From Sitta carolinensis (Eukaryota; Chordata; Aves; Passeriformes; Sittidae): a stretch of DNA of 64,000 nucleotides. The DNA lies in assembly GCA_032173965.1 (NCBI GenBank), contig CM063288.1, positions 20,743,501 through 20,807,500 on the forward strand. Direction: 5' to 3'. Below are positions 13,365 through 28,260 of the stretch, piece after piece. The translations under genes were made by a program, and so were the position numbers. The first letter of the stretch is position 1, and every line of letters begins with the position of its first letter. The notes beneath the pieces are model-generated. The model made no database searches, had not been told where the DNA came from, and worked only from the letters and a program-made list of their open reading frames with translations.

Positions 13365-16300
13365 GTTTCTGGCTTATGTATTTAGGTACATCTGCCTCAT
13401 GGATTGCCTTACAGCGGGTGTTACCTGCATCTGACCTCATTGCCCCTCTCAATGTATACGTCTTTAAATAAATAAATCCCATAAATTCTGAATGATCTCT
13501 TTGTCTCAGTGAACGCTGTTGAGGATTATATTCTGATAAAGTCTTAATTTCCACGTGTTGCAGATGTGTTCTGGTGTTCATGGAATATCCCTTTGTGTCC
13601 ATGTTGTAAGAAAGCATGCAGGGGAGAGAGTGACCCCGAACTCACCTCCAGCTTCACCTTTTTGCTTCATGTCACATCTTGTTTTCCAGTCAAAAATTGT
13701 CTGGCTGTTTAGTAGTAATTAATCAAGTTCAGGAAGATAAAGCAGAAATAAAGTAATTATACACTGTGTTCTACAGAAGCTGCAACATTCAAAGCATGTG
13801 ATTTCAATGACCACTAGAAATTATTTCTAGTCTCTTTCTGTGCAGAATTTGTGTAAATATTGAAATTAAAGTATACTAAGCAACTTCATTTTGTCTTCAG
13901 AATGAAATTGCTCATCAAAAGTTGGATCATTAATCCTATGCTTCTCCCTGAGACACGGCTGAAACAAATAACTCATTTTTGTGTCCTCTCAACAAACCTG
14001 ATCTTTGTTAGCACTCCTGATTGTTATTTATGTTCTCGCACTGCCTGATCTCCAAAATGCAGTAATGTTCAACAACCATAGCTCACTTCTCAATATCATT
14101 TTAGTGCCAGGTTGAGCTCCTCTTTACACTCTTGACTTCTTACTACTGCATGATTGCCATTTTACCTTTTCCAGCACAGTTCTTTGAGAAAACTGCCTTA
14201 TGCAAATCTTACAGATGAGTAGAGGGTGGTAGAAACATGAAATTTATAGAAACTTTTCTGCATAGAAGAGTGAAAAAATGCATTAAGTATCATGAGTTGT
14301 AATTAAACAAAGGAAAATGTGGAAAAAATCCCCATTGAAAAGAAGCAGTGTACCTGTCATGTCTAGATTTACATATTCCAAACTTAGTGAATAAAGGTGA
14401 AGAAAGTTACTATATGTGATGTACAACCCATGACTGTTGATCTCTGGGTAAGAAACCTATCCCACACTCATTGTATGAAATGTTACCTCTTTATCTGGGG
14501 TATCTGTCTTCATTTGCTAAAACAGTTTCCCCGTTTTCTTCCCCCAGGTTGGATTTTGACTCAATATTTTTTAAATGACGTCTAGTGTGTCTTACAGTGG
14601 CCTTTACACACAGGCTTTCTGAAGCTAAACATCTTTTTGTGAGGCCATATCTGTCCATTGGGCAGCTGCCCCGTTATCAAATGAGGAATCTCATTCATCT
14701 GGCTGGGTTTGAAGGCTGTAAAGCTAATTTTATCTCTCTTGGTTATTAAATATACATTTAATGATAGATTCAGCATGCTGGAGAATCTTTAAGGGAAAGT
14801 AAGGAATAAAACACTTATGCCATTATATTGCCATGCAGTAAGATTATTTTTAACTGTCATGCATTATTTTGTCTTCAGCTTTGATGTGAAGTTAGAAAGG
14901 GACATTTCAGAACACTGACACTGAAATGCAGGCAGACATAGATGACCAGTTTGAGAAAAGTAAGAAACTAAGACTGTTTTAAGGAAAAACATACAGAAGG
15001 ATATAATACAGGCTTGTGCTTTCTCTTTATTCAGCTTTTTCCAGTGGTTCTTAGAATAGTTTTGTTTGGCAAGTGGGTTCTATAGCCTTTGGGACAGCAA
15101 GTACTCACTTCAGTTTTGTTCTTCATCCTTGCTGCTTCTATAGCCCACATTGTGGCCTGTGCAGGTCACAGCTGGAAGACTACCCTGAATTTTAGGGATC
15201 TCTGTATTTCAAATCCCAGCTCAACTTTAATTCTGAAAAAAAGGTCCCTTTATTTCTTGCAGAGAGAGCCTTGAGATGTAGACTGCATACCTGGGCTTAA
15301 AGTCTTCCCACTGATTTATTTTCTTTCCCTAAGCATTATTAGTTCTTCTACTCACTAAAACCATAGTCTATGGTAAAAATTTTGCTGGCCAGGCTGTGGG
15401 GAAAATGTCATAGTGTTAGGTTGGGAAAATGGGAGTTTTGTATAGTAAACTTAGCCTAATGAAGGAATTAAGGAATAATTGCAAAAGAGGTTTTGCTGGC
15501 AGAAATACCATTATCCCTAGGATAATTTGTTGGCTGAAGTTAAAATGTAGGGCAAGCTCTGAGCTGGCCTTTGGAAACTTGTATATTCCCTTATTTTTTT
15601 TCAATGTCATGACAGTGGGAGGAATGAATTGTCAGTGATTAGATAGACTACCAATACATTCCTGTGCTCTTTCCTGTGGACAGCCTAAAGTTGCGCCAAC
15701 TCTGCTATGCAGCTATTGTGATTTCTAGCTGCAGAAAGACAAGTCATGTAAACGTGTCTCATGAAAGTCATCTTATTGGAATTTTGATCAAGTCACTTAG
15801 TTTTACCCTCTTGCTTTTTCCATATGCAAAGTGAGAAGATAATATACATTTGTTTTTTGAAAGTGTTTTGAGGATTGTTGAATGGTTTAACAAGCCTTTA
15901 ACCTCTAGATGTATCATATGCAGCACTTCCTTGAGCACAAAGGTTCTCAGCTGAAGAGATTTCCCTTTACTAAACTTTCTTGGGCTCTCAACACAAGCAG
16001 CTAGATGCCCTTTCTGTGATGGACCTCCAACTATGGCTTAAAAATTCTGGGGATCAGCTTAGGGTTTTTCTGTGTATAGTTTTTACTAGATTTTAGATGT
16101 CTCTATAGTAGTCTTTAATAATATTGTTGATCATTTTAACTCCAAAATTCTTCCTGCTTGTCTCAATCTAATATTTTGACATTTTAAACAAATCAGTTAA
16201 TGTGCATAAAAAGCATTCTGGTCTCCTATTTGTGGTTGTGAGAGCCTGAATTTTTTATGTGTATGTATGTCTGCTTGAAATTGATGTGGACTTGGAACCA

Positions 16301-19300
16301 ATAATAAGTTAGAACTACAATTAAAAATCTGCTTTGCAAATTTTCTTTTGCGAACAGCACCCTCTTCACAAAACAGTGTTTTGTTCATTCCTTCCCCTCC
16401 CACTTCCCCCTCCTCATTAGCTATCTTCCCTTTTAGTAGGGCTTTAATGTGGTGGTTTTTTTCAGTAGAGGAGTCATGCTTAATTAAAAGTTACTTGCAT
16501 GTTTTCAATTATAGATGATAATTTGTTTGACTTTACACTCTCAATTGCTTTGAGTAATTTCCTGTAGAAATACATATAATCCATTTGTGTGTTTGGAGTA
16601 TTAGTGTGTTGTTTGCATATCTTGTGTGTAACACTTAAGGAAACCACTGGGGCTTAGAAAGAGCAGATGATGCTTTTTAGTGGCAAAGAGTGATACAATG
16701 GCTATTCTTTCTTCTCTGTGCTGAATAGTTACGGAAACAACTTTTTTCACAGAACTGGAAATTATGTTATCCAACCAATATGATGTTTCAGTAAAAAAAT
16801 TAGGAGTTAAGCAAGTGAGTCAGCAGTAATGTTACATCCATAACACTTGACATAAGTCAGTGCTGATTGGTGTTAATTCCTAACTTCATGGCTTCATGTA
16901 GTATTGCAGAGAAAATACATATTAACACATCCCAATATGTTGGTACATGTCAGAATTTCATTACAGATAAATAAGTAGCTTTTAGCTGCTAAAGATAAGG
17001 TAGCAAGAGGCTTACATGTTACTGCACCATGTATTAAAACCACAGTTTGTTCTACCAAAATGAACTCTTGTGTTCAGTCAAGTGGAACATAATACATGGT
17101 TCTGCTCTCCCAGGTTTAGACAAGATGAACTCAAACAGGGATCCGTGAAGAGAAGGACTACAGTGGTAAGGGAGATGGACTGTGTTTCATGTGATGAAAG
17201 AGCATGCCTGGGTTAGTCTTGATGTGAAAGCAGATACGGAATTTGGTTGGTGCCTGTAAGTACACGAGACCACCATTCAGGGAGTGTAGAGTGTTAGAGG
17301 ATCGTGCTGCTCAGGAGCAGATGGGTACTAATGCAGCTTGAGTGTTTGAGCGTACATCAGAAGTTTCTTTCTAACCATCAGAGTGATGAAGTTCCAAGCA
17401 AATTTCTGATGGGAGTTTGGGGACAATATAAATGGGAATGTATGAAGTGGAGATCATTTTTTTAGAATGATTCTATGTGTAATTGCAGTTGCAGCTCCAG
17501 TGCTGTTTGTACATCAGATTTAAATATTTCAGTATTTTGGTTAAATGCATTTTTCCTAGTGCAGCAAAGGCGTACATGAAACCATGGGATCCAAATTTTG
17601 TTTCGGATCTTAGTGAAAACAGTGTCCTTGCAACTGATACTGCCTTAAGAAGTGACAGCATTTTCCACTTCTGTTTGCAACATCCATGCCACACTGTTTC
17701 ATTGGTGAAATCCTCTCAGGAAGGTCAGCATCTTTCTGCCCTTGCCGATGTAGTGAATCTTTCTGTTTTGGTATTGTAGTGTGCTCCTCCACAGAAGGGG
17801 AGGAACATTCATAAATAGAGAACTGCTCGTGGAATAGAGCTGTTTTTTTTTAGGATACTGTCCTGACATGACAGTTGGGAATTTTGGTCCCTAGGGAAGA
17901 CAAGTGAACGTAAACTTGCGACTCTTTGGATGAGCACAGTCCTGAGGAGGATTCAAAGTCAGACGGAAGTGTAGCACCAAGCTCCATCTTTAATGAAACA
18001 GAGAGTTTCAGTTCTTTGACTGTATGGTGGTAAGCACCTGTCACACAGAAAGACTTCTCAAATGCAAAACCAGAAGATGCTTGCTCAGCATTTTCAAATT
18101 GCTCTCTGAAGGCGGGAAGGGCGAGGGATTCAAGGTACTTCTGCCCTTCCACTGAAATGGCCAGGTGCAGTCAGCTCAGTGTTGGGGATGCCTTGAAGTT
18201 CTTTTTTTCACATACCTTCCCTCAGGCAATTGTCACTTTCTCTGGATGCCCTTCTTCAGTCATACATTTCGTTCCTTATCAACAACACACAAAAAAAGAG
18301 GAGGAAAGCTGGAGAGGCTTGAAGTAGTCTCATGCAGTCCCACACCAAGATCTAGAACTGCCTTTGAACAAGTTCTCTGCTAATGATTGTGCTTAGCTCT
18401 TTGTTACATTCTGTCTCAAAGGTTGTGTGCTCCTGTGGCAGGTGTAAAAGTCAGTATATGCATAATCCAGAAAGCACTTTGAAGTGGATTACCACATTAG
18501 ACTTCCATTTTAGAGCAAAAATAGTCCTTTGCTTTAGAATTTTTTTATAAATTAATGGGTTAATTCAGTTTCACTTTCTTTCCTGGTTAGGGTAAGACAG
18601 GCTATATAATGTTTTTTAAAAATGAATGCTAATAGGTCTTTATGAGTAGCTAGAGTTTCTCTGCTGTTCAAATAATGCTAGCGTTCAAGCAGCACGTATT
18701 TCTTGTTTAATATTCAGGTATGGCATTTGGTTCTTAAAAACAGAAAGAAATAGTTCTGTGATCAGAAAGAGTAGCAGCTAGGAACAGCAATGATGTGAGT
18801 CATTTTGACATTGAGCAGACTTGTCAGATTGTTCACATTTTCAAGTCTAGATGGTCTAAGACATCCATTTTTCCTAAATATTTTTCAAAGTCCTAATGAA
18901 AATTTAAACAGCAGTGTCTCATGGTGTCTTGAATTGAAAAGATCATGAATTAACAATTGTATTTTACTGCTAAAATAGTAGGTGCTTACTGCAAAGTGAA
19001 AATAGTAGCAGAAATATTCAGTCATGTTCTTTGTAATACTTTTAATAGTTGAATTTGCCAATCCCATAGTGTAAAATATGTCAATTCTAAGGCAAAAAGA
19101 GAGAATTTGTAATGATTGCAATACACTGTAAGGCACTGTAATAGTTTTTAACTTAATCAGTTTATATATTAAGTACCTTTAACATATAAGGCACTTAACT
19201 TGCTTTTTCTTCCCTCATAAACCCTGTTTGGATGATTTAATTTCACATTGTCCACTTCTTTGGGATAAACTGGAATTTCAATGTGTGTAACAAAATACCT

Positions 19301-22300
19301 TTGTGTTACAAAGTGAAAATCCCATGATTTTGGCTGAAATGTTGCTGCATTACAACCGTCTCTTGCCTAGGGCCATCTGCACAGGAGAATATTCCTTTAA
19401 CAGAATAAATCACCAGAAGACTATAGCGGACTTACTGGAACCATTCCTCTGTATCTCTGACTACTGTTCTTGCCAAAAGTGTTAAAAAAGAGGCTCAGTG
19501 GATAAAAGATTCTGTTTGTGTGAAACTACCTGCTTTGCAATGGTTTCAGAAAGAAAAAAAACATTGAGCTGCATTCACTGGCTCTTTAATTCGGATTGCC
19601 AATGATAATGCAGAGTCTACGCTGAAGAAAGGTAGGATACAGAAGCAGAAACATTAGTGCTAATCTGCTGCAGAAGGACGAGATAAATCAGCACAGCTCT
19701 CATACATCACTGAGGGAGAAGCTGATTGCAACTTGACCATGTGCCTAAGTGGTCACATCAGCAACAAGAACGGAGCATGGATAAAAAACCTAAAATGTAT
19801 CCTTAGGGCTATTTGCTGTGCACGACCTATGATAACACATCAATGTAAGTTTAAGATTTCTTTTTTTGTTTGTTTCCTTCTGTTGCAATGCTTGTTGTTT
19901 ACAAGAGTATATTTTTATTTTGCATAGATTTAGGGAAAATATAATGGAGTGTAATACAAAGCAGATAATACTTCAATACTGTTTATGTCTGTGAATAGTA
20001 ATGGGCTTATTGCTGTGCATCTCAACGTAGTTCTTTCTTTGAAGATGTTTTAATTTTTAATCCTGTAAGTCATATTTTGGGAATTGAGTAAGGTTTTGAG
20101 TGAGATGATAGTGAGATCTCCCTCTGTAATTTCTGTCATCTGATGTTTCAAAATGACCTGAAAGACAGAATACTAGGAAAAAACCCTAAAAATTATTTCT
20201 ACTGTGAGAATTTTTGCCTTTTATAATTTTTTTCTGTTAAGAAAAGTGCTCATAAAGACTGATTTCTCTGGACCTCTTTATTCATGAATTTAGTGCAGAT
20301 GGTAATTTTCCTACATTTTTTAAAATTTGTGCAATTGTTTAATTTGGTGTCATTTAAGCATCTGCAAAAAGGGAAGGCAGGGATAAGATGAAAACTGAAT
20401 AAGCATTGATTGCTAGTCTGAAAATTAAATTTTAAAAGTTTTTGCAGTAAATCTGATTTCAGTTCATTTTTACTAAATTAGATTATCATATTTAAATTGA
20501 GGCTACTATACAGCAAACAAATGTGTGAAACTATCCTGGAGAACACAGATTTCCTGCTGTATCTGACTTTAAAGATGTTGTTGATTGTAACTACCCAGGA
20601 ATATCCTAATTGTAGAATTCAGAGCAGCATGTTTGAATAATGCATGGGAAAATAAAGAGGAAAGATGGAATTTTACTGTTCAGATGTTAAGGGGATGCTT
20701 TGTTCAAAGAGAAAAAAATGTGTAGTAAAACTTATTGATGTGAAATCGCAGGCTGTCTCTCATGGCTTTAGGCAAAAAGGCAGGGAAACCCAAACCAGGT
20801 CTTGCTGTGCAGTCTGAAAGCAAGGGAAATTTGGAAGCATTTATAAAAGCCCACCAATACTTTGGTATTTACTTACTTCTAGAGTAAGATAGTGGCTTTA
20901 AACAAACAAATTTATGAAATATGAAAAAGGAGATGCGAAAGGTGCTTCAGTGATATGAGCTTGAGAAAGTAGGTATAACGATACAGAAGAACATCTATTT
21001 ATTTTATAATGATGTAGCTGTGGCTAAATATAGTAGCAGGAAGCTTAGAAACAGAGGTAGCCTCCATGAGTGTGTCTAAAAATGTGGAGTTTTTTTTTGT
21101 TGCAATTGAAAAATGTAGGGATATTTGTGTGGCTATCATACCCTTCACAGACCTCAAATCTTCAGTGTGGGCCAGTTTCAGATTCTGTAACACAGGTATT
21201 TTTGGTAGGTCTTAGTCAAAACAAAAGGTTTATCTGTTAGTAGTTGCAACTTTCTTACAAGATTAATGGGTAGTAATAGGGAAGAGGGAACATAAAGCTG
21301 TATTGCAAAAAGGGTGCTCATTCTTCCCAGCAGAATAAATAACCAACCTAGCCAACTGGCAGATGAAGCATGGACCAAGTAGAGAGTTTATTTTTGTACA
21401 AATGTGCATATGGATGATCACACAGGCCCTCAATTGTACTTAGCCCCTGAAGCTGAGGTCCCGTTGGGAACTCCTAGCTTTAGCAGTCTGACTTAGAAAA
21501 TAATAAACACAAAAACAGAGGAAAGCTGTATAGCAACAGGAAGAAAAATGGTGATTTCTTGATTTCGTTACGTCTGTTATAATGTACCCAGTGTGGTCTT
21601 AAACTATAAACTCCATGGCAAAGATTCCTATGTTTTGTTCTTTGAAATACTCTCTTTACACATGTGACAGAGTAATATAATCAGTCTGGCTCCTCTTAAT
21701 GGAGCTGGCCTTCTGTTGGTAAAATAAAGACGTCTTTTTTTTCCTGTCATCTATGTTCATTGGAACAGCAGAAGATTATTTGGGTTTATGAAGATAACGA
21801 AACAAGTAGCTTTCCTTGGCTTGAGGTTATTCCAAAGAGTTAAAAGTTCTGTATCTGCCAAGATGCTATGTAGTTGTATTGATATTGTGATCTTAAAACA
21901 AACATTTGCTTCAGTGTGTTTCTGTGAAGTTTCGTAATGCAATCACACTTAAATTAGATGCTAAATTCATTGCAATGCATACAACAAAACTGGAATTAGG
22001 TAACTGCTTTTTAAAAGTTTCCTTTTTAGTTGAAGAGACAAAAGTATATAGTGAGCTGAATATGGTTGTGATGGTTTCCCTTTGTCAAAACAAGGCTCGT
22101 TCTGTTCCTCCAGAGTGAAATTCTGTGTTTGTCAGTCTGTTACCCTATTTCACTGTTACCTGTAAAGCTCTTTCACTAGACTCCAACATAGTCTTTATTT
22201 TCATCTTCAGTTTCAGTCAATGAATTTATGCTAAGTAGTTTCTTGTGCTTTAAAATGTGCTAATGGACGTTAATGCCTGCACTTTCAGAGCTGCAGGGGG

Positions 22301-25300
22301 CTCCTGATGCCAGTTTCAGCATATTGAATTTGCTTCTACTTATGATATTTAGGAAAACAACATAAAAATATTCTTGTTACATTTGAGTTCAGTGGAAAAG
22401 CTCCTGCCAACCAAAGTTGCCAAGGCAGGAAACCTTAAAGCAGCATGAGTCCTATGGTGGCATCACGCACAAACAACAGGCTGTCCTGAGAAACATACAG
22501 TCATAGGGGCTCAGACTGTGTTGATTAAATATAATTTCTGCTAGATTTCTGTCTACAGAACAGCACATCTTCCACTTGAAGTTGAAAGTCTGACCCCTGT
22601 TATCTCTGTTGGTTGCAAAAGAAAACTGTACTGCCCCAAGAAGAGGCCTTTCAAGTTCCATGATAGTGGAGAAAGTGAACTTCTGTATTGGTGCAGTGAG
22701 TATATTGTGTCCCCATCCCAAAGCTTATGAAATCTACTGGCCAGGAAAAGGAATGACATGGCTTTCCATCCTCCTGCTCCTCCTAGTTCTTTTTGGGTTT
22801 AGTCACTTCTGATAAAAAGAGACACAGTTTTGCAAGTATCCCAAGAGACCTAAGAACTGTAGGGCTTCAGAGCATGCGTAAAAGGCTTCTGTCTTACTAT
22901 GTGCATGCAGGCCTAAGAGCTCATTGATTTGTTCCATAAGTTAAATAATTACTAATCCATCTATGGGGTGGCGTCTGGAATACTCACTCTGGCATGAAAT
23001 GTTAGCTCAGTGTGTAAAGCAGCCAGGATCAACAGCATCAGGTACTGCCAGAAGTGTGCTTAGGAGTTTGTGATAAAGGACTTTGACCTCAGACAGTGTA
23101 GCACATGCTGTGAAGAATACATTTGTAACTGTTTGAACAAAATGATCTCTCTGCCAAATATCATTGTCTTCTAGGGAAACAGGGAATCTCTGAAAGGGGC
23201 AAAAAGATTTTATCTGTAAATTGACTCTAAGAGAAATAGTACTAATTACTTTTAATTGCTTTTATGAAAAAACAGTTTATACCTTGATTAAGTTCTCTAC
23301 CAAATTTTGGAACCTCTGTTGAAAATTATTAAAAATTTATAAGCTACTGAGGAAGATCATACTTGGAGTTTCCTTGGTATTTCTCCTTCTAGTTTTCAGA
23401 TAGTCTTTCCAGCCTTTCTAAATGTTGTCTATGAAGTGACTGTCTTCCAGAGCATAGTGAACTGCATGGTATCAGACTACTGGGGCACACACAATAGTGA
23501 TCTCAAACAGGTAGCTCCTAAAGGCAACCACTCATCTGATCTTCCAGTCTTTTTTAATAAAGATGTATAAGAATGGTGTGTCCAAAAAGGGGATTGCCTA
23601 AAACTGCTCTTCAGTGAAAATCATAGACTCCTAATTAGAGTGACAGTCTTTTGTGAAGTTTTGTGAAGCTTTTAACAGTTTTTATTACCTCTGTGATTAT
23701 ACTGGAAAGTAAATAGTTACATATTGGATAACCATATGGATGATGTGTTAGTGTATTTAAAGAAGATTGCTCAGATGGCTCTGAGCCCATAGTGGCAATG
23801 CCAGGATTTTTATGCACTAAAAATCTAAACAAATAACTACAAGATGAAGGGAGCAATCAGGGAAAGGAAAAGAGAGCACTAAAATGTGGAATTCACTGTT
23901 ACCATCAGTGTCAGAGATTAAGGCCATGGGAGAAGTTATAATGTGACTTTTCATACTAGACTTGGGCAGCATCCCAGTTAGCTTTCCAGCTTCGGCAGGG
24001 AAGGTAGTATGGGGTGGTTGTTCCTTGTTTCCAGTCAACAGTACTGGGCTGCCAGTGATCTTTTCTAATTAGAAAAGTCCAGGTTTCTTCTTCACTTTTG
24101 TATTTCCTCAGTGACTCCAGTTGAACTTGCAGCAGAAGGGATGGAGAATGAGGTTACACTTTTCACCACAAACCATACAAACCCCATTTCCCAGCATACC
24201 AGTGTACCATAAGAACTTCTTATGATAATAAGGCCATTGAATGACCTGGCATGATTTTCCTTGGACAGATGATGAGTGGTGGGAGGAAGGAAGGAGGCAG
24301 AAAGAAAGGTGTGAAGGATAATAGAAGGAAAATTCTTGAGGGACTGAGAATTTCTTCAGGGAAACATTTCCCATTTATTTGTTCAGTGCTTGAATGCTGC
24401 TCATGCTATATATACAAATATTTTCAGTCTCTTCAAGTAAAAAAGGACCCTGTAATCCAAGTCCACTCACTGAACTGTAAATGTAACCTCACTGAGGGAA
24501 AGGAACAGTTTGAAAGCCTGACTCTTTCATATTTTAGTCAGGATTTATCATGATCTGTAAAGCACATAATTCTCATAACAGGAAAGCTTTACTTGTTTTA
24601 AACCCTGGCAATTTTTCATTGGAGAAATACCCAGGCAGCAAGCTTTCTCTCAGATGAGACAGAGTGGGCTGTTTTATATCAGGAACTGCATTTCCTACTT
24701 TGCTTCATCTGCCAGAAATTTCTCTTGCCAGAAACTCTGTCATTTCAGTTTTTATCTGTTTTTGGGGGAAGTTAGTTAACCATCTCAGTAGCATCACCAT
24801 TACTCCAAAAAAATCTGCAGATGGTAAAAAGCTATGGAAAACTGATAATTGTACACAAATGCATAATTTTCCCCAGGCCATGATAAGCGATGATTAAATT
24901 GCCAGCTCCATTTTACAGTGGAGAGGACTGTGGTACAGACCTGCTTTAATATTAATCTGTGGACAATTCTCGAATAACAAGGTAGAAAATATGTCTGTTG
25001 CATGCCTGTTACTACTTTTGCTGTATTGGTGTATAGTCAATAAACTGTTAAAGCCAGTACCATGTTCTGGTGCTGGATCTGTGTCCTTGAAGGAACACTG
25101 GATAGATTTTTCAATGTCTTAAAAAAATTAATTGTAATAATGAAAATTTTCATCTTTTGGCTACAGAAATCAAAGCTTTGACCTTTTCAATTAGATTATA
25201 TGCACAGACCTCACTGGGACAGCCCTTGCATGCATATGACAGAGAATTTGACCAGAAGTGTCTGACAACCAAACAAGCTGAAAGCTTAAACATACGAGAC

Positions 25301-27225
25301 TTTTTTTTATACTATGCGAGTATTGCTGATTTTTAATTTATTGGTAGGCTGTTAGTCGAGAGTATTTGAATGCTAGTGTGGAGCTGAGCTTGCTGAGGCT
25401 TGGTATGTAGTGCTCAGCAGCCAGAGATGTCTCAGTTTCATGCGTTGCTACTTATGTCAAGAGTTACTTCTGTAGTGCATGGCAACATTCCCGGTTGTAT
25501 CTCAGTCAAAGGGATTATTCTTCAGTGCAAGGCTTTTCTAGGGAAGAGAGTATGCAGGGTCCAGATTTGAAGGGTCTGCTTTAGTTTTACAGAGCTCACC
25601 TGAGAAGAATGGTCAATTCTTTTTTTTGCTCAAAGTCTGTAGTGTGTTTGCTGTTTGTGCCAAGAGGCACTCAGTGAATGTATGCAACGGGAGTTTGTGG
25701 GTGTGGATTAAAAAAACGTGACTGAGGAGAGACTGTGGCAGGGAATAAAATAACACATGACGTATCATTGCTTTTTTTTTACTTCAAATTAAGATCTGTA
25801 GTGTGCTGATAACTTTGTGGCAATAGTGACTAAAATGATTATTGTCCTTGTTGTACATGCATTAGAACCAATTCTTAAAGTGCCTAGCACCTATCCAGAA
25901 GGTTCTGTTACATTTTTACAGCAGTGATGATAGCAGTGTTAGTGGAATGAAGTGTTGCAAAACAAGACAGTTGAGCAGGGTGAATAACAGTCTTTCTGAA
26001 GAAACTGAAACACTGCAAGTCTAACAGAAAACTGTTGATGCAGTATAGCTATCACTACAAATATAGAGAGAAAATGATCAGAGATACAAGCCCACTTGTA
26101 TTCTTTATTATCTGAGAACATTTGTTCCCATTGAACTCGGTCTTGAAGGTACTGATTGTGTTTTTCACTATAATATGCTCTCTCTAATTGACTGTATTTT
26201 TATTCATATATATATGTACGAAAAGTCCTCCAAATAATGTAAGCACAAAAATTCGATGTAGAAAGAATTTTATTAAAACCTAGATGTTAGTGTTCCAAAG
26301 GAGGATCTCCTGGGATTACTGAGTAGATGGGAGGAGTTGATTGCCTCAGGCATAGCCCAGGGCCATTAATTACAGCTAGTCATTAATTCTCCTGTAATGC
26401 CCTGTGCTGATGCCACTCTTCCTGTTACAACACAGAAATAGAAAGCTGGCTGACCTGTGGACTTCGATGGGTTATATTATTCTTACAAAGATTACTTATA
26501 TTTCTAAATGCTCATCAGTGAAGTGTTCATTGGAGTTTCAGCTTGTAAGCATGTCTTTCCAGATATTTCACATTTTGCTTGTTACTCACAGGAAGCCTTT
26601 AAATAGCTCTTTAAAACACTTTAGCCTGTATGAGGTATGCTCTGTATATTGGATCCTGGGAAAGCAAAATTGATATAGATACTCTCTAATCACTATACCT
26701 ATTTTCATATCTAGAGAAAATGAAAATTGAACATATGGTTCCCTTACTTTGTGGTTGCCATGGAAGGCAAAGTGCAGTCTAAATTCTAAAGGGCCACAAA
26801 CTAGGGATCTAGTATTTGGTTTGGTTTTGAAAAGAAAAAAGTCCTGAAATTTTAATGAGATTATTTCAATTCCTAAAGAAATGCTAAGAAAGGACAGAAT
26901 AGTTATAAACCATCTAGAAGCAACTTCCATTATATGCCCTTTACATGCATGCTCATGTACACAGCACTGCACAATAAAAGCATTGCTGGACTGATTGTAA
27001 AGTGCAGGAGGAAAAAGTTCAAGAGTAAGAGACAGCCCCCAGTGCCCAGCTTAGCAGATCATGTGAACACACATGACTCTAAGCAGCGCAGAGTTTAGGT
27101 AGCAAACAGCAGCTGTGAGAATTTCCAGATTGCTAGACTTGCACGTCCTTTTAAATTATCTTAAAATGTTTTTGCTCAAGAAGAAAGTTATTCATCTGAC
27201 CTTTACATAGAGTCCTGCTTTGTCA

Positions 27226-27345
27226 GGGATCCCAAAGTGTTTTACAGACGCAGAGATTTAGCACTGACATGAACATATCAGAGGGAAAATTAACAGCCTG
27301 ACTGCACCATGGTTGCACAGAACTTTGGCAGTGCAGAAATATGAC
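27226..27345 (-). repeat. Possible ancient MIR/L2-like remnant
   Basis: The order of motifs gatcccaaagtgttttaca, then gagggaaaa, then ggttgcacagaa, then ggcagtgcagaaat parallels the reverse complement of MIR/L2-type elements (aaagcgctttaca, gaggaaactgagg, aggtcacacag, ggcagagc). The copy is very diverged, and its identity is uncertain without a profile search. Confidence 0.35.
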
Positions 27346-28197
27346 TACTGATGGGCTTCACTACTGCTTTCCCTGAAAGGCCATACAGCAGCACTGCATA
27401 GCACCCCAGTCGGGAAGAGTGAGATACTTTACTCAGCTGAAAATATAGGTGAGTTGAAAACACTCATAGCCTGTATGAGAACACTGGTAAATTACTTTAA
27501 AAAGAGAAAAACAGCGGCTGAATTCTCTAATTAGCACTTGTGGTGAAGACGTGGATTTGTATTGCTGAAATGTGAAATTCCAGTGCTACATTGATTCCAA
27601 GAAACAGGGTATAATGTTATTTGAGGGCTGATTTAGGATAAATAACCACTTCCTAAGGTGTGTTTGTTCTCATTATTTACCCAGCTGGACCTTATTTACT
27701 TTTGAATTCAGTATTGATCACAGGAATGTTGGGGCATATTAAAGCAAAAAGAGGATAGACTGTCTTTGGGTATATTAAAATGGATGAAGTTTATAGAATA
27801 TATTTGTAGGAGAAGTTGTACTTGAAGTTTCATAACGGCAGTATGGTAGAAGATTGGTATATGGATTTTTCCCTCTACTAGTATGTTAAATCTCATTGAC
27901 CCTTGTGCCTATTTCATAGCCATAGTGGGAGTGGAACCTAAAGCAAATATTCTTTCATTTTAAAAAGACTAGCTGGAATTCTTTTTCGTTCAGTTATGTT
28001 TGATAATTCTAAGATTTCAGGATGGGTGTTGTAAAAATGGTTTATGTTGTTCCTTTTCCTTCCTCTGAATTTGCTGTTACAGTTTAGCTTGCCACTGTTC
28101 AGGAGGAGAAGAGATGAGGGAAGGAGGAGATTTACTGAGCAGATTATCTCCCTTTCCACTTGCTCAGAATAAATTCTAAACAGTTTACGAGGCTTTC

Positions 28198-28260
28198 AGA
28201 GAAAAAGAGGGGTGGAAGGGAGGGAGGGAAGGAAAGAGGAAGAGGACAGGAGAGACAAAG
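28198..28260 (+). repeat. Purine-rich tract with a G-quadruplex motif
   Basis: About 63 bases are almost entirely A and G, with only three pyrimidines. Within it 28209-28228 has four G-runs (GGGG, GGG, GGG, GGG) with loops of 5, 1 and 1 bases, which fits the standard G-quadruplex pattern. It lies on the coding strand, so the pre-mRNA carries the motif too. Effects on transcription or splicing are inference only. Confidence 0.75.

Noticed and set aside
13255..13617. Minus-strand open frame of 120 codons with a lysine run
   Set aside because: The lysine run is the translated poly-T tract. The rest resembles no protein, and evidence for a retroposed gene (AATAAA, target duplication) was not seen.
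16816..16825. TGAGTCAGCA, an antioxidant-response/Maf-type motif
   Set aside because: A single ten-base match with no clustered partner; AP-1-like sites occur several times in the window and nothing sets this one apart.
26586..26972. Minus-strand open frame of 128 codons
   Set aside because: No recognisable domain, no supporting splice or promoter context, and length within what AT-rich intron gives by chance.
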